NCBI RefSeq assembly: GCF_000238335.3
Contig: NZ_AHCB03000005.1
Coordinates: forward strand, 496,001-560,000
Length of the DNA: 64,000 bases
Direction: 5' to 3'
Source of the DNA: Pseudoalteromonas marina
GTDB taxonomy: Bacteria; Pseudomonadota; Gammaproteobacteria; Enterobacterales; Alteromonadaceae
The notes below the pieces were generated by a model, which did not search any database, was not told where the DNA came from, and worked only from the letters and a program-made list of their open reading frames with translations. Both the position numbers and the translations under genes were made by a program. Below, piece after piece: positions 28,043 through 38,120 of this stretch (its first letter is position 1; each line of letters begins with the position of its first letter).

Positions 28043-28070
28043 TTGATACTGTGGTTTCATACAGTATACT
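28043..28070 (+). promoter_or_regulatory. recA promoter with perfect LexA operator
   Basis: The -35 TTGATA (28043-28048) and -10 TATACT (28065-28070) are 16 bases apart, with the palindrome TACTGT-N8-ACAGTA (28047-28066) laid over them. This is the E. coli recA layout almost base for base. It predicts strong SOS induction through LexA. Confidence 0.92.
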
Positions 28071-28100
28071 TGTTCGCATTAGCCGGATTTGGAGAACAAA

Positions 28101-29144
28101 ATGAACGATAACAAACAAAAAGCGTTAGACGCTGCACTATCACAAATTGAGCGTCAATTTGGTAAAGGTTCAATCATGAAGCTGGGCGACAATAAAGCCC
28201 TGAACATTGATGCAGTATCTACAGGTTCATTAGGGATCGACATTGCTTTAGGCATAGGCGGTTTACCAATGGGTCGTATTGTTGAAGTATATGGTCCTGA
28301 ATCTTCAGGTAAAACAACACTGACTTTGCAAGTTATCGCACAAGCTCAAAAAGAAGGTAAAACATGTGCCTTTGTTGATGCTGAGCATGCTCTAGATCCT
28401 GTATACGCTCAAAAGCTAGGTGTTAACATTGATGAGCTGTTAGTTTCTCAACCAGATACGGGTGAGCAAGCGTTAGAAATTTGTGACATGTTAGTGCGTT
28501 CAAGTGCTGTAGATGTTGTGATTGTCGATTCAGTAGCAGCCCTAACACCTAAAGCTGAAATTGAAGGCGACATGGGCGACTCGCACATGGGCTTACAAGC
28601 ACGTTTAATGTCGCAAGCATTACGTAAGCTTACGGGTAATATTAAACGTTCAAATACATTATGTATTTTCATTAACCAAATTCGTATGAAAATTGGTGTA
28701 ATGTTTGGTAACCCAGAAACAACAACCGGTGGTAACGCGCTTAAGTTTTACGCATCAGTTCGTATTGATATTCGTCGTATTGGTTCGGTGAAAGAAGGTG
28801 ATGAAGTTGTTGGTAACGAAACGCGCGTTAAAATCGTTAAAAACAAAGTAGCGCCTCCGTTTAAACAAGCCGAATTTATTATAATGTATGGTGAAGGTAT
28901 TTCTAAGCAAGGCGAGTTAATTGATTTAGGTGTTAAGCACAAAATTGTTGAAAAAGCAGGTGCTTGGTACAGCTACAATGGTAACAAGGTAGGCCAAGGT
29001 AAAAATAATTCAATTAAATTCTTAAAAGAAAACGTAGAAATTGCAAACGAAATTGAAGGCAAACTACGCGATATGTTATTGCTTAAAGCAACAATTGAAC
29101 CAGAAGATGGTGAAGATGTACTAGGTGATGACGCTGACCTTTAA
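28101..29144 (+). CDS. recA: Recombinase RecA
   Basis: RecA forms filaments on single-stranded DNA for homologous pairing and stimulates LexA self-cleavage. From the ATG at 28101, just after GGAG, it is 347 residues (E. coli 353). Walker A is GPESSGKTT, Walker B is [11 protein letters not shown], the L1/L2 region includes [14 protein letters not shown] and [29 protein letters not shown], and the C terminus is acidic ([14 protein letters not shown]). A terminator follows. recX, which often follows recA, is not found downstream in this window. Confidence 0.98.
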   Translation: MNDNKQKALDAALSQIERQFGKGSIMKLGDNKALNIDAVSTGSLGIDIALGIGGLPMGRIVEVYGPESSGKTTLTLQVIAQAQKEGKTCAFVDAEHALDPVYAQKLGVNIDELLVSQPDTGEQALEICDMLVRSSAVDVVIVDSVAALTPKAEIEGDMGDSHMGLQARLMSQALRKLTGNIKRSNTLCIFINQIRMKIGVMFGNPETTTGGNALKFYASVRIDIRRIGSVKEGDEVVGNETRVKIVKNKVAPPFKQAEFIIMYGEGISKQGELIDLGVKHKIVEKAGAWYSYNGNKVGQGKNNSIKFLKENVEIANEIEGKLRDMLLLKATIEPEDGEDVLGDDADL

Positions 29145-29187
29145 GGTTTAAAACGTTCTTCAAGCTTGATTTGACCCGAGCTTTACA

Positions 29188-29221
29188 AAAACGCTAGCCA
29201 GTAATGGTTAGCGTTTTTTTG
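29188..29221 (+). terminator. Intrinsic terminator of recA
   Basis: An 11-bp stem with one mismatch (29188-29198 with 29206-29216) is followed by a run of seven Ts from 29214. Confidence 0.85.
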
Positions 29222-29352
29222 TGTGAAAGCATTTATTAAGTCGTTATTAATTCGCCTAACTAAACGTGCTGTTTTTAGGTTATAAAGCCTTAATAGCATC
29301 GGGTTTACTGTATTAACACTATGGCGGTTTTGTAACTACAGTTTTAAAAATG

Positions 29353-29379
29353 AAAAACGACACAGAAACTGTGTCGTTT
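29353..29379 (-). terminator. Intrinsic terminator of the TonB receptor gene
   Basis: AAACGACACAG (29355-29365) pairs perfectly with CTGTGTCGTTT (29369-29379) around three bases. On the minus strand the stem runs into two T-rich stretches, right after the receptor stop. Confidence 0.8.
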
Positions 29380-29413
29380 AAATTGTGTGATTAAAATATA
29401 CTTATAATTAACT

Positions 29414-31537
29414 TTACAGTTGCCAGTTAACAGATAAGGCATAGTTACGCGGCGCGCCGTAGTAACCTTGCGCCCAAAATAAGCTATGCAAATACTTTTC
29501 GTCGGTGGTGTTATTTACGTTAAAAGTAACACCTACGTTTTGAGTAATCTTGTAGTTGGCCATCAAATCAAGAATACCATAAGCACCTTGGTTTGTTGTT
29601 ACAAGTGCTGTACCCGTTGCGTCAAAGACTTGTACACGACTCACCGAATCTTGCCAACGATAGTTTGCACCAAATGTTAAGCCTTCAACAAACGGTACCT
29701 GATAAGTAGCGGCAAGTTTTAATTGATTTTCTGGTGTATAGTCTTTTACTAAATCGTCACCATTAATGCTTAGATTACTATAGCTTACGCTAGTGCTTAA
29801 ACTCTCAGTAAGTTTACCGCTTAGTTCTACCTCAAAACCGTCACTACTAATGCCATCAGCAGCATAGTAGCGCGTATCACTCGGTAATGAATCAGGTAGT
29901 GCAACTGCAAGGCCTTCCTGTTTAGCATCAAAATACGCCAACGTTAAAAACACTTGGTCTTCTAAAAGCTGTGCCTTTAAACCAATTTCGCTACTTTTGC
30001 CAGTAATGGGGGCAAGTTGCTCAGCGTTTATATCCAGCTCTTTTTGTGGCACGAATGTTTCGGTATAGCTTGCGTAGGCTGAGAGTGAATCTGTAAAGTC
30101 GTAAACCGCACCAATATAAGGAATAACTTCACTGTCATCTCGTGTTTGCACTACTCCATACGCAGTGCCTTTTGTTTCCCAGTCGGTGTAACGAACACCT
30201 GCAAGCACACTTAGTGGGTCACTAAGTTTTATGCGAGTAGATATATAAGCAGATTGCTGCTTGTTTTCAATATCACTGCCGTTTAAACCATCTGCAAGTG
30301 TTGCTTCTGGCGCTACGCCATTCCATGTATCAAGCGATGGCATGGCAGGAAACCCATTACCCGTTGTGTAATCGTATAGTGACTGCTCGTTATAATCCAT
30401 GTTTGCTTGGCTTACACCAAATGATAGGTCGTGCTCTTGACCAAATAAATCAAACTTACCACTAGCGTATAAATCAAACAGGTCGTGTTTATCCTCGTAA
30501 TCATAACGGCTTGCGTAACCAGTAAGACCTAGGCCTGTTTCTCTATCGGGTGTGCCATAAACATAAAAAAGCTCTGAATCTTGCTCGTTTTCAATATGTG
30601 CATAACGGGCGGTTGCTACCCAAGTTGCTGATAAGTTTTGCTCAAGTGTTACATAAACCTGTTCAGCACTGTTGTCCCAATATGACCAATCTGATGCAGT
30701 ACTAGTAGATGCATCGTAATCAGTGGCTGAGCCATCAGTGTAGTAAAGGGGTAATGCTCCCCAAAGCGGGCTATCGGCATCTTTTTGTTGATTAACGTAG
30801 TTGAGACTTAGTGTTGTATCATCTGTTAATTTACCTTCATAGGCTAAGTAACCTATTGTTTTGTCAGTTTCGTAACGGTCCAAGTAAGATTCTGCTTTAT
30901 GCTTAGTAAATACCGCGCGTACAGCGTGCTCATCGTTTATTGGAGTCGAAACATCAACCTCTAGTCGTTTGTTATTCCAGGAGCCATAAGATGCAGATGC
31001 ATGCGCTTGTGTTATGTAGGTCGGTTTTTTAAGTACCATGTTCACTGTTGCAGAAGGGTTTCCTGCACCGGTCATTAAACCGTTAGCCCCACGAACAATT
31101 TCAACACGGTCGTAAATAGAGGTATCTAATGAGCCTTGAATTGATCCCGAACTTTGTGGAATACCCAAGCCATCTACTTGAAAGTTTGTGATTTCAAATC
31201 CACGGGCTTTAAAGTAAGTCCGATCTGTTTCTATTTGCTCCACCGTTACACCGGGTGTGCTTTCAAGAACGGAGTTAATATCATCTAACGAAAAATCGTC
31301 CATTAATGCGCGCGAAACAACCGAAATACTTTGCGGGGTTTCTTTTATTGAAAGGCCTAATTTAGTTGCAGACTGCGCATCTTCGGTAATGTAGTTTTTA
31401 TGATGCTGGCCATATACGGCTATTTTCTCTAATGACTCGTTGTTAGTTTTTAACTCCTGCGCAAACGTATTTCCAGATAAAATTAAAGAAGTAACAATGC
31501 TTAGTTTAGACAAACGCAAAATAGTAGGGGACGACAT
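29414..31537 (-). CDS. TonB-dependent siderophore receptor (FhuE/FpvA-like)
   Basis: The 707-residue outer-membrane receptor has a signal peptide ending NTFAQE, then a possible TonB box region (EKIAVYGQ), a plug domain with ETPQSISVVSRALMDD and GFEITNFQVDGLG, and the signature YDRVEIVRGANGLMTGAGNPSATVNMVLKKPT. The 22-strand barrel ends in NYALSVNWQL. GNPSATVNMVLKKPT and the PQSISVV plug place it among ferric siderophore receptors for hydroxamate or mixed ligands (FhuE, FpvA). The ligand cannot be deduced, and no siderophore synthesis gene is in the window. A Fur-like site lies just upstream, so iron-starvation control is likely. Confidence 0.93.
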   Translation of the reverse strand: MSSPTILRLSKLSIVTSLILSGNTFAQELKTNNESLEKIAVYGQHHKNYITEDAQSATKLGLSIKETPQSISVVSRALMDDFSLDDINSVLESTPGVTVEQIETDRTYFKARGFEITNFQVDGLGIPQSSGSIQGSLDTSIYDRVEIVRGANGLMTGAGNPSATVNMVLKKPTYITQAHASASYGSWNNKRLEVDVSTPINDEHAVRAVFTKHKAESYLDRYETDKTIGYLAYEGKLTDDTTLSLNYVNQQKDADSPLWGALPLYYTDGSATDYDASTSTASDWSYWDNSAEQVYVTLEQNLSATWVATARYAHIENEQDSELFYVYGTPDRETGLGLTGYASRYDYEDKHDLFDLYASGKFDLFGQEHDLSFGVSQANMDYNEQSLYDYTTGNGFPAMPSLDTWNGVAPEATLADGLNGSDIENKQQSAYISTRIKLSDPLSVLAGVRYTDWETKGTAYGVVQTRDDSEVIPYIGAVYDFTDSLSAYASYTETFVPQKELDINAEQLAPITGKSSEIGLKAQLLEDQVFLTLAYFDAKQEGLAVALPDSLPSDTRYYAADGISSDGFEVELSGKLTESLSTSVSYSNLSINGDDLVKDYTPENQLKLAATYQVPFVEGLTFGANYRWQDSVSRVQVFDATGTALVTTNQGAYGILDLMANYKITQNVGVTFNVNNTTDEKYLHSLFWAQGYYGAPRNYALSVNWQL

Positions 31538-31582
31538 ATCGGTTCCAGTTCGTTAAAAAATTGGAACTTATGCTAATCTAAA

Positions 31583-31597
31583 TGATATTGATTTGCA
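31583..31597. promoter_or_regulatory. Candidate Fur operator upstream of the TonB receptor
   Basis: TGATATTGATTTGCA matches the Fur core TGATAAT-N-ATTATCA at 11 of 14 defined positions. It lies about 46 bp upstream of the receptor start in an AT-rich region suited to a promoter. Confidence 0.55.
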
Positions 31598-31731
31598 ATT
31601 GCGTTGTTGCGGTTTGTTTATCTTTTAACTAATTTGGGCCAGCTTAATTAATACCCTTAGGTTTATTTTAAAATTATGTAGGGTTTAATTAAGAGGTTTA
31701 TTAACCAAATTTAAAGTTATACGCATAAAAA

Positions 31732-31751
31732 AAAAGCGGCCTAAGCCGCTT
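31732..31751 (-). terminator. Intrinsic terminator of the porin gene
   Basis: AAGCGGC (31734-31740) pairs with GCCGCTT (31745-31751). Nine As precede it on the + strand, giving a long T run on the minus strand just after the porin stop. Confidence 0.85.
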
Positions 31752-31773
31752 AATTTATGGAGTAGACTTTAAA

Positions 31774-32943
31774 TTAAAAAGCGTATTTAACAGAGAATTG
31801 TAAGCGGTCTAAATCACCATCAATACCGCTCTGAGTTTCTCTCTCAGCATGTTTTAACTCTGCACCAAATGTTAGGCGTTTAACCGGAGAGTATAAAATA
31901 TTTGCGCTATAGCTTTGCGTTGATTCAGTTGGATCACCTGAAATGCTCAACAAATCAGTGTTGTTGTCAGCTGAAAAGAATGAGTAAAGGAATGTTGAAC
32001 GCCATTGGCTGCTCCATTTATGCTGATAAGCAACAAAGCCAGACGTTGAGTCGATTGCATCTAACTCATCACCATTGAGTACGGCACCATGAGCAACATT
32101 TAAACCTACATATCGGCCTAAACCTTTACCTTGTGTCAGCATAAATTTAATGTTGTCGTCGCCTACTTTAAACATACCCGATGCGCTTACGCCAAATGAC
32201 GTTTCATCAGCATCAATACCACCTACTTTATACGTTAATTGGCGAGCAAGTGCGGTTACAACAAGGTTACCCCAGTCTGCTTTGTGTGTGTATCGTGCGG
32301 TAAAATCAGGAAGCGAAGCATCATCAGTTGCAACGCGTGCTCCGCCTGTTGTTGTGATTGTGCTTTCAGGGTTTTCTAATGAGAAAGACCACGCACCTGT
32401 TGTGTATTTAATTTGAGCTTGGCGAACAAACACTGTGCCTTCAGCAGGGCCTACAAAATCTAACGTTTCAGGGAGAGCTCCTACGTTTTGAAAGTTTGAC
32501 CATGTTTGGCCAAATAACCATCCGTCGTAGGTTATAAAAGCGTGGCGGATGCGTGGAGCGAAAGAGTTTGATACGCGTTCATTACCACCTGCGGCTGAGG
32601 CAAGAAAATCAATTTCAATCTTGCTGTTAATTTTTTTACCGTTATCTAGCAAGGTCGACGTACCAAAATTAAAACGCGATTGACGCGCATGCATATCAAA
32701 CACTGCGTCTGAGCTGTCATCATCACCTACAGTTAAAGTACTGGGTACATAAAAGTCACGACCAACACTTGTACCAGCAGAGGCACCCGCTGAATAATCA
32801 CTCCACATCGTGTCGAGTTTAATATATCCGCCGTAAGTGAACTCTGTGTCACCAATCTTTGCAGCTGTAGCTGCATAAGTAGTGCTTGATAGTGCACATA
32901 AAACAGCGCTTGCTGCGAGTGTTTTTAATGGAGTTATTTTCAT
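31774..32943 (-). CDS. DcaP-like trimeric outer-membrane porin
   Basis: The 389-residue protein has a signal peptide cut after TTYAA and a beta-barrel ending in the classic terminal Phe (LQFSVKYAF). The start of the barrel, FTYGGYIKLDTMWSDYSAG, followed by MHARQSRFNFGTST and the segment HAFITYDGWLFGQTWSNFQNVGALPETLDFVGP, is characteristic of DcaP-like porins, which take up small, often negatively charged, solutes. The N-terminal coiled coil of Acinetobacter DcaP is absent. It is a single gene upstream of acs on the opposite strand, with its own terminator. Its substrate is unknown. Confidence 0.88.
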   Translation of the reverse strand: MKITPLKTLAASAVLCALSSTTYAATAAKIGDTEFTYGGYIKLDTMWSDYSAGASAGTSVGRDFYVPSTLTVGDDDSSDAVFDMHARQSRFNFGTSTLLDNGKKINSKIEIDFLASAAGGNERVSNSFAPRIRHAFITYDGWLFGQTWSNFQNVGALPETLDFVGPAEGTVFVRQAQIKYTTGAWSFSLENPESTITTTGGARVATDDASLPDFTARYTHKADWGNLVVTALARQLTYKVGGIDADETSFGVSASGMFKVGDDNIKFMLTQGKGLGRYVGLNVAHGAVLNGDELDAIDSTSGFVAYQHKWSSQWRSTFLYSFFSADNNTDLLSISGDPTESTQSYSANILYSPVKRLTFGAELKHAERETQSGIDGDLDRLQFSVKYAF

Positions 32944-33380
32944 ACTGGTATCCCTTGTTTAGGCTACTTGTTGTTTATAATTTTTTACTCGTTTTTGCCA
33001 ATACTTGCTACAGGTATAAATTACGAATAAAAATAAATAGTGTAAGTGTGTTCAGTGTTAATAAATATTTTTTTAATTTTTAAACAATGCATGCAATAGT
33101 TTTTAGATTTGCTTAATTGTTCAACACAAATACTTTAGATATGTGCAGTGTTTACTCAATTATCTATTGGTCTATAAGACTAAGGTTTAACAGTGAAGTA
33201 ATCTTTTGCTACTTTTATTTAACATCATGTATTGTTTAGGTAAAAATATTTAAGCTTATTAATTATATAGTACAAATTAGTAATATGGAGGCGAGTACAA
33301 CTAAGGTCTAATACTTAATAAAGCACTGCTGAGTAATCCTTGTTAAGAGCCTAAGGCAAGTAATTTAAACGGAGACTAAG
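32944..33380. promoter_or_regulatory. Divergent control region between the porin gene and acs
   Basis: The 437 bp between divergent genes are strongly AT-rich, with no gene visible. The region must hold both promoters. I looked for a CRP site (TGTGA-N6-TCACA), expected for acs, and found none convincing. GGAGA lies about eight bases before the acs ATG. Confidence 0.55.
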
Positions 33381-35321
33381 ATGTCACAAAGTATCTATCC
33401 TGTTCCTAATCATATAAAAGACACAACACTCGTTGATAAAAATAAATATAATTCGATGTACCAGCAGTCAATTAATGACCCCGAAAGCTTCTGGCGAGAG
33501 CATGGGCAACGCCTCGATTGGTCTACTCCTTATACTAAAGTTAAAAACACCTCTTTTGATAAAGGGCACATCAGTATCAAATGGTATGAAGATGGATTCT
33601 TAAATGCCTCTTATAATTGTATTGATCGTCATTTAAAAACCAAAGCCGATAAAATTGCACTTATTTGGGAAGGTGATGACCCGTCACAAAGCGAAAACAT
33701 AACGTATCAGCAATTACACGATGAAGTGGCCAAATTTGCTAATGGTTTAAAAAAGCTAGGTGTGCAAAAAGGTGACCGAGTTGCTATTTACATGCCAATG
33801 ACCCCGCAAGCTATTTACGCTATGCAGGCGTGTGCTCGCATTGGTGCAATTCACTCAGTTGTATTTGGTGGCTTTTCACCTTCGGCAATCGCTGACCGTA
33901 TTAAAGACTCAGGTGCGAAAGTGGTCATTACATCAGATGAAGGTCGACGTGCAGGTAACTGCGTGCCATTAAAAGCGAATGTTGATGAAGCCGTATTACA
34001 AGATTCTGTAACCACTATTGAGCACGTGATTGTACATCAGTTAACAGGTGGTGAAGTTGATTGGCACGATCACGATATTTGGTGGCACGACTTAGTCGCT
34101 GACTTACCAGCACAGTGTGAACCAGAGCCAATGAACGCAGAAGATCCGCTATTTATTTTGTATACATCAGGTTCAACAGGCCAACCTAAAGGGGTTGTAC
34201 ACACAACTGGCGGTTACTTAGTTTATGCGTCAATGACTCACGAGTACGTATTTGATTTACAAGATGATGATGTGTATTGGTGTAGTGCCGATGTAGGTTG
34301 GATCACTGGGCACAGTTATATTGCATACGGACCGCTGGTGAATGGGTGTACACAAGTTGTATTTGAAGGCGTACCTACATACCCAAGCGCAGGAAGAATG
34401 GGTGAGGTGGTTGATAAGCATGGTGTCACTATTTTATATACTGCGCCTACAGCGATTCGAGCATTAATGGCCAAAGGTGATGAGCCTACCGCAACTTCAC
34501 ATCGCGATAGTTTACGTATTTTGGGTTCAGTAGGTGAGCCAATTAACCCAGAGGCATGGAACTGGTACTACGAGAGTATAGGTAAATCTAATTGTCCAAT
34601 TGTGGATACCTGGTGGCAAACAGAAACAGGTGGCATTATGATCACGCCACTACCTGGTGCTACAGACACGAAGCCGGGTTCTGCAACCCATCCATTTTTT
34701 GGTATTGCTCCGGCACTTTATGATGCAGAGGGAAATACACTAGAGGGCGCGGTTGACGGTAATTTAGTTATTTTAGATAGCTGGCCATCACAAGCGCGTA
34801 CTGTTTATGGCGATCATGAGCGTTTTGAACAAACTTACTTTAGTGCATACCCTGGCGTTTACTTTACTGGTGATGGTTGTCGTCGTGATGAAGATAGCTA
34901 CTACTGGATAACAGGGCGTGTTGATGATGTACTCAATGTATCGGGGCATCGTTTAGGCACTGCTGAAATAGAAAGCGCATTAGTTGCCCATGAAGCTGTT
35001 GCAGAGGCTGCAGTAGTAGGTTACCCGCATAATATCAAAGGCCAAGGCATTTATGTTTATATTACGCCTAACGAAGGGGTGACGGTGAGTGATGAGCTTA
35101 CAACAGCGGTTCGTAATTGGGTTCGTAAAGAGCTCAGCCCAATAGCTTCTCCAGATATGATTCAATGGTCTCCGGGTTTACCTAAAACACGCTCAGGTAA
35201 AATAATGCGTCGTATTTTGCGTAAAATTGCTGCCAATGAGCACGAGCAATTGGGTGATACGTCAACCCTTGCTGATCCGTCGGTAGTGGATGAACTTATC
35301 GATAATCGATTAAATCGATAA
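33381..35321 (+). CDS. acs: Acetyl-CoA synthetase
   Basis: Acs activates acetate to acetyl-CoA via acetyl-AMP and scavenges low acetate. At 646 residues it is of standard length (E. coli 652). Motifs are the P-loop [30 protein letters not shown], the hinge region [31 protein letters not shown] and the C-terminal [11 protein letters not shown], whose Lys is the conserved regulatory acetylation site. It is followed across a terminator by a LuxR-type response regulator that resembles CrbR, the Vibrio activator of acs. Confidence 0.97.
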   Translation: MSQSIYPVPNHIKDTTLVDKNKYNSMYQQSINDPESFWREHGQRLDWSTPYTKVKNTSFDKGHISIKWYEDGFLNASYNCIDRHLKTKADKIALIWEGDDPSQSENITYQQLHDEVAKFANGLKKLGVQKGDRVAIYMPMTPQAIYAMQACARIGAIHSVVFGGFSPSAIADRIKDSGAKVVITSDEGRRAGNCVPLKANVDEAVLQDSVTTIEHVIVHQLTGGEVDWHDHDIWWHDLVADLPAQCEPEPMNAEDPLFILYTSGSTGQPKGVVHTTGGYLVYASMTHEYVFDLQDDDVYWCSADVGWITGHSYIAYGPLVNGCTQVVFEGVPTYPSAGRMGEVVDKHGVTILYTAPTAIRALMAKGDEPTATSHRDSLRILGSVGEPINPEAWNWYYESIGKSNCPIVDTWWQTETGGIMITPLPGATDTKPGSATHPFFGIAPALYDAEGNTLEGAVDGNLVILDSWPSQARTVYGDHERFEQTYFSAYPGVYFTGDGCRRDEDSYYWITGRVDDVLNVSGHRLGTAEIESALVAHEAVAEAAVVGYPHNIKGQGIYVYITPNEGVTVSDELTTAVRNWVRKELSPIASPDMIQWSPGLPKTRSGKIMRRILRKIAANEHEQLGDTSTLADPSVVDELIDNRLNR

Positions 35322-35367
35322 ATACGCGTTAAAAGCTTGATTACAAGTTAATTCTAAACGTAGTATA

Positions 35368-35405
35368 TCGGCTGTTACTTAGTAATAAGTATCAGCCGAA
35401 TTTTT
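35368..35405 (+). terminator. Terminator or attenuator between acs and the response regulator gene
   Basis: A long stem (35368-35381 with 35386-35399, one T-T mismatch) around a GTAA loop is followed by ATTTTT. The next gene's ATG begins 12 bases after the T run, leaving no room for a promoter between them. Confidence 0.85.
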
Positions 35406-35416
35406 AGGAGTGAACC

Positions 35417-36070
35417 ATGAGTCAGTTTTTAATAGCGGACGATCATCCGTTATTTCGTGAAGCACTAAAGGGCGCACTGAGCGCAAAATTTGAAGGGCTA
35501 GAAGTATTCGAGTCGTCAGATTTTGATAGCACATTGCAAGTGCTAAGCGAGCAAGAAGATCTTGATATATTACTGCTAGACCTTCATATGCCAGGTAATG
35601 GTGATTTGTATGGTCTTATTCGTATCCGAGAAGAGTACCCAAGTTTACCTATCGCTGTGGTTTCAGGCAGTGAAGATGTTAATATTGTCTCTAAAGTCAT
35701 GGGTTATGGTGCTATGGGGTTCATTCCCAAATCATCGTCATCGGACGATATTGCCAATGCAATTAACCAAATACTTGAAGGTGATACATGGCTGCCAAAA
35801 GAGCTTAAAAACAAAGTAGCCGAAATCGAAGGTGAAGACAGAGAAATTGCAGCGCAAGTCGCTTCTCTTACACCTCAGCAATACCGCGTTTTACAATATT
35901 TGCATGAAGGATTACTCAATAAGCAAATTGCTTATGAGTTGCATATTTCAGAAGCAACAGTAAAAGCACACATTACCGCAATTTTTAGAAAGCTCGGTGT
36001 CTATAACCGAACGCAAGCCGTACTGATCGCTGCTAAATTACAACTAGAGCCTATTGAGCCAGCTCAATAA
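35417..36070 (+). CDS. LuxR-family response regulator, CrbR-like
   Basis: The 217-residue protein has an N-terminal receiver domain (acidic pair DDH at 9-11, phosphoacceptor Asp in LLLDLHMPG, Lys in GFIPKSSS) and a C-terminal LuxR-type helix-turn-helix (LTPQQYRVLQYLHEGLLNKQIAYELHISEATVKAHI). Proteins of this type next to acs (CrbR in Vibrio, ErdR/AgmR in Pseudomonas) activate acetate use with the hybrid kinase CrbS. No kinase is in the window, so the partner must lie elsewhere. AGGAG lies directly after the terminator, so expression probably depends on read-through from acs or a promoter inside it. Confidence 0.9.
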   Translation: MSQFLIADDHPLFREALKGALSAKFEGLEVFESSDFDSTLQVLSEQEDLDILLLDLHMPGNGDLYGLIRIREEYPSLPIAVVSGSEDVNIVSKVMGYGAMGFIPKSSSSDDIANAINQILEGDTWLPKELKNKVAEIEGEDREIAAQVASLTPQQYRVLQYLHEGLLNKQIAYELHISEATVKAHITAIFRKLGVYNRTQAVLIAAKLQLEPIEPAQ

Positions 36071-36441
36071 TGGTTTAACGGCTTTGAAGCGATTTATTAC
36101 CGTTATATTTTACCCGCTATTTTGAATTGGCATTTTAGCGCATGGGCATATTGACGGCTATGATTTGAAACGCATTTAATTTAGGGCAGGCGTAGGTTAA
36201 CCCCTTTAGGCAGCGTCTGCTTAGCACTTATGCTTTTTTATCTTTTCACTTATGAAAAACACGCCTAATACCTATACCTACAGCTTTGTCTAACATTAAA
36301 CGGCGTAATTAATTACAAAAGGTCAACATATTCCTGCTTTTGTGTTATTTAGCTTTACTCACAAACCATTCACCTTTTATACATGATCTAAATTACAAAT
36401 AATGCTAGGTTACGGCAATTTTATAACTTTAAGAGCAGGGT
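36071..36441. other. Gene-free region before the AbgT transporter gene
   Basis: The 371 bp have short frames only, with no hairpin-T-run terminator and no recognisable RNA. The AT-rich 3' part, from about 36300, probably holds the promoter of the next gene. Confidence 0.5.
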
Positions 36442-38031
36442 ATGACAGACTCCACACACTCACCTAGCACCAACCCAAATAAGGGGTTGTTTAATCGGTT
36501 TTTAGCCACCGTCGAATTTTTAGGCAATATGCTGCCTCATCCAATTACACTATTTGCAATTTTTGCAGTGGCAATTGTTGTGTTTAGCGGTATTGCAGAT
36601 TGGTTTGGATTAAGTGCGATAGACCCTCGACCGGTAGGTGCGCCAGGGCGCGACGCTGATGGCGTTATTGAAGTCGTAAGTTTATTAAGCGCTGAAGGTT
36701 TACAGCGCATTATGGCTGGGCTTGTCACTAATTTTACGGGGTTTGCACCTTTAGGTACCGTGTTGGTTGCACTACTTGGTGTAAGCGTTGCTGAGCACTC
36801 GGGTTTGCTCTCTGCAGCCATGCGAGGCATGGTAATGGGCGCTTCTAAACGTTTAGTTACGTTTATGGTGGTGTTTGCCGCTATTATGTCTAATACCGCC
36901 TCAGAGCTAGGTTATGTGGTTTTAATACCACTCGCAGCGATGATTTTTCACAGTTTAGGACGTCATCCTTTAGCTGGCCTTGCCGCTGCATTTGCAGGCG
37001 TGTCGGGTGGCTATAGTGCTAACTTATTATTGGGAACTATTGACCCACTTCTTGCTGGTATTACAACTCCTGCGGCTCAAATGATCGATCCAACCTATGT
37101 TGTTGGCGCAGAAGCAAACTGGTATTTCATGATGATATCAGTGCTATTAATTTCAGTACTAGGTACTTTGGTGACTGAGAAAATAGTTGAGCCACGTTTA
37201 GGTAAATATAACCCAGACGAAGCCGGTATTGATCTGTCTCAAAACAGCATAGACACCCTTACTCAACAAGAAAAATCAGGTCTAAAATGGGCTGGCGTTT
37301 CTTTATTAGCAGTTTCTTTATTACTTGCTTGGACCATCGTTCCTGACGATGGCATTTTACGAAACCCTGCAACCGGTGAAGTTGCGGGTTCTCCTTTTTT
37401 AAAAGGGATTGTGGTTATTATTTTTGTGACATTTAGTATCCCTGGTTTTGTGTATGGCCGTGTTGTTGGCACCATGAAAAACGATAAAGATGTTATTAAT
37501 GCCATGAGTAAAAGCATGAGCTCAATGGGGTTATATATTGTGCTAGTCTTTTTTGCGGCGCAGTTTGTCGCATTTTTCAAGTGGACTAATTTAGGCACTA
37601 TTTTAGCTATAAACGGTGCGGCGCTTTTGCAAGCCCTAAACCTGACAGGCCCTGAAGTATTTGTTCTGTTTATTTTAATGTGTGCGTTAGTAAACCTAAG
37701 CTTAGGTTCATCGTCAGCACAATGGGCAATTACAGCGCCTATTTTTGTACCTATGCTTATGTTAATTGGTTACGCGCCAGAAACAATTCAAGCGGCTTAC
37801 CGTATTGGTGATTCGGTAACAAACTTGATAACCCCGATGATGAGTTATTTTGGTTTAATACTTGCGGTGGCTGTTAAGTATAAAAAAGACATGGGTATAG
37901 GTACGCTGGTTGCGACCATGCTGCCATACAGTATTGTATTTTTTATTGGCTGGGTTATTTTGTTTTATGTTTGGGTATTTTTACTGGGTATGCCTGTAGG
38001 GCCTGAGTCTCCTACGTATTACACACCGTAA
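36442..38031 (+). CDS. AbgT-family transporter
   Basis: The 529-residue inner-membrane protein has about eleven hydrophobic helices with AbgT family hallmarks: GNMLPHPITLFAIFA near the N terminus, NTASELGYVVLIPLAAMIF, FAGVSGGYSANLLLGTIDPLLAGITTPAAQ and LGSSSAQWAITAPIFVPMLMLIGYAPE. Members import p-aminobenzoyl-glutamate (AbgT) or export sulfonamides and PABA (MtrF, YdaH). Motifs alone do not separate these roles, and no abgAB peptidase genes are nearby. AGCAGGG precedes the ATG, and a strong terminator follows. Confidence 0.93.
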   Translation: MTDSTHSPSTNPNKGLFNRFLATVEFLGNMLPHPITLFAIFAVAIVVFSGIADWFGLSAIDPRPVGAPGRDADGVIEVVSLLSAEGLQRIMAGLVTNFTGFAPLGTVLVALLGVSVAEHSGLLSAAMRGMVMGASKRLVTFMVVFAAIMSNTASELGYVVLIPLAAMIFHSLGRHPLAGLAAAFAGVSGGYSANLLLGTIDPLLAGITTPAAQMIDPTYVVGAEANWYFMMISVLLISVLGTLVTEKIVEPRLGKYNPDEAGIDLSQNSIDTLTQQEKSGLKWAGVSLLAVSLLLAWTIVPDDGILRNPATGEVAGSPFLKGIVVIIFVTFSIPGFVYGRVVGTMKNDKDVINAMSKSMSSMGLYIVLVFFAAQFVAFFKWTNLGTILAINGAALLQALNLTGPEVFVLFILMCALVNLSLGSSSAQWAITAPIFVPMLMLIGYAPETIQAAYRIGDSVTNLITPMMSYFGLILAVAVKYKKDMGIGTLVATMLPYSIVFFIGWVILFYVWVFLLGMPVGPESPTYYTP

Positions 38032-38053
38032 TCACTTACTTTACGCGAACAAT

Positions 38054-38080
38054 AAAAAAGCCAGCTAAGCTGGCTTTTTT
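38054..38080 (+). terminator. Intrinsic terminator of the AbgT gene
   Basis: A 12-bp stem of A6GCCAGC (38054-38065) with GCTGGCT6 (38069-38080) and a TAA loop. It may also work on purU transcripts arriving from the right. Confidence 0.9.
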
Positions 38081-38120
38081 TAGCAAATGAGCGTGGTATA
38101 ACCACAAAGGTTAACGCGTC

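Noticed and set aside
32944..33380. CRP operator upstream of acs
   Set aside because: No TGTGA-N6-TCACA-like sequence with a convincing match was found, despite the expectation from other acs genes.
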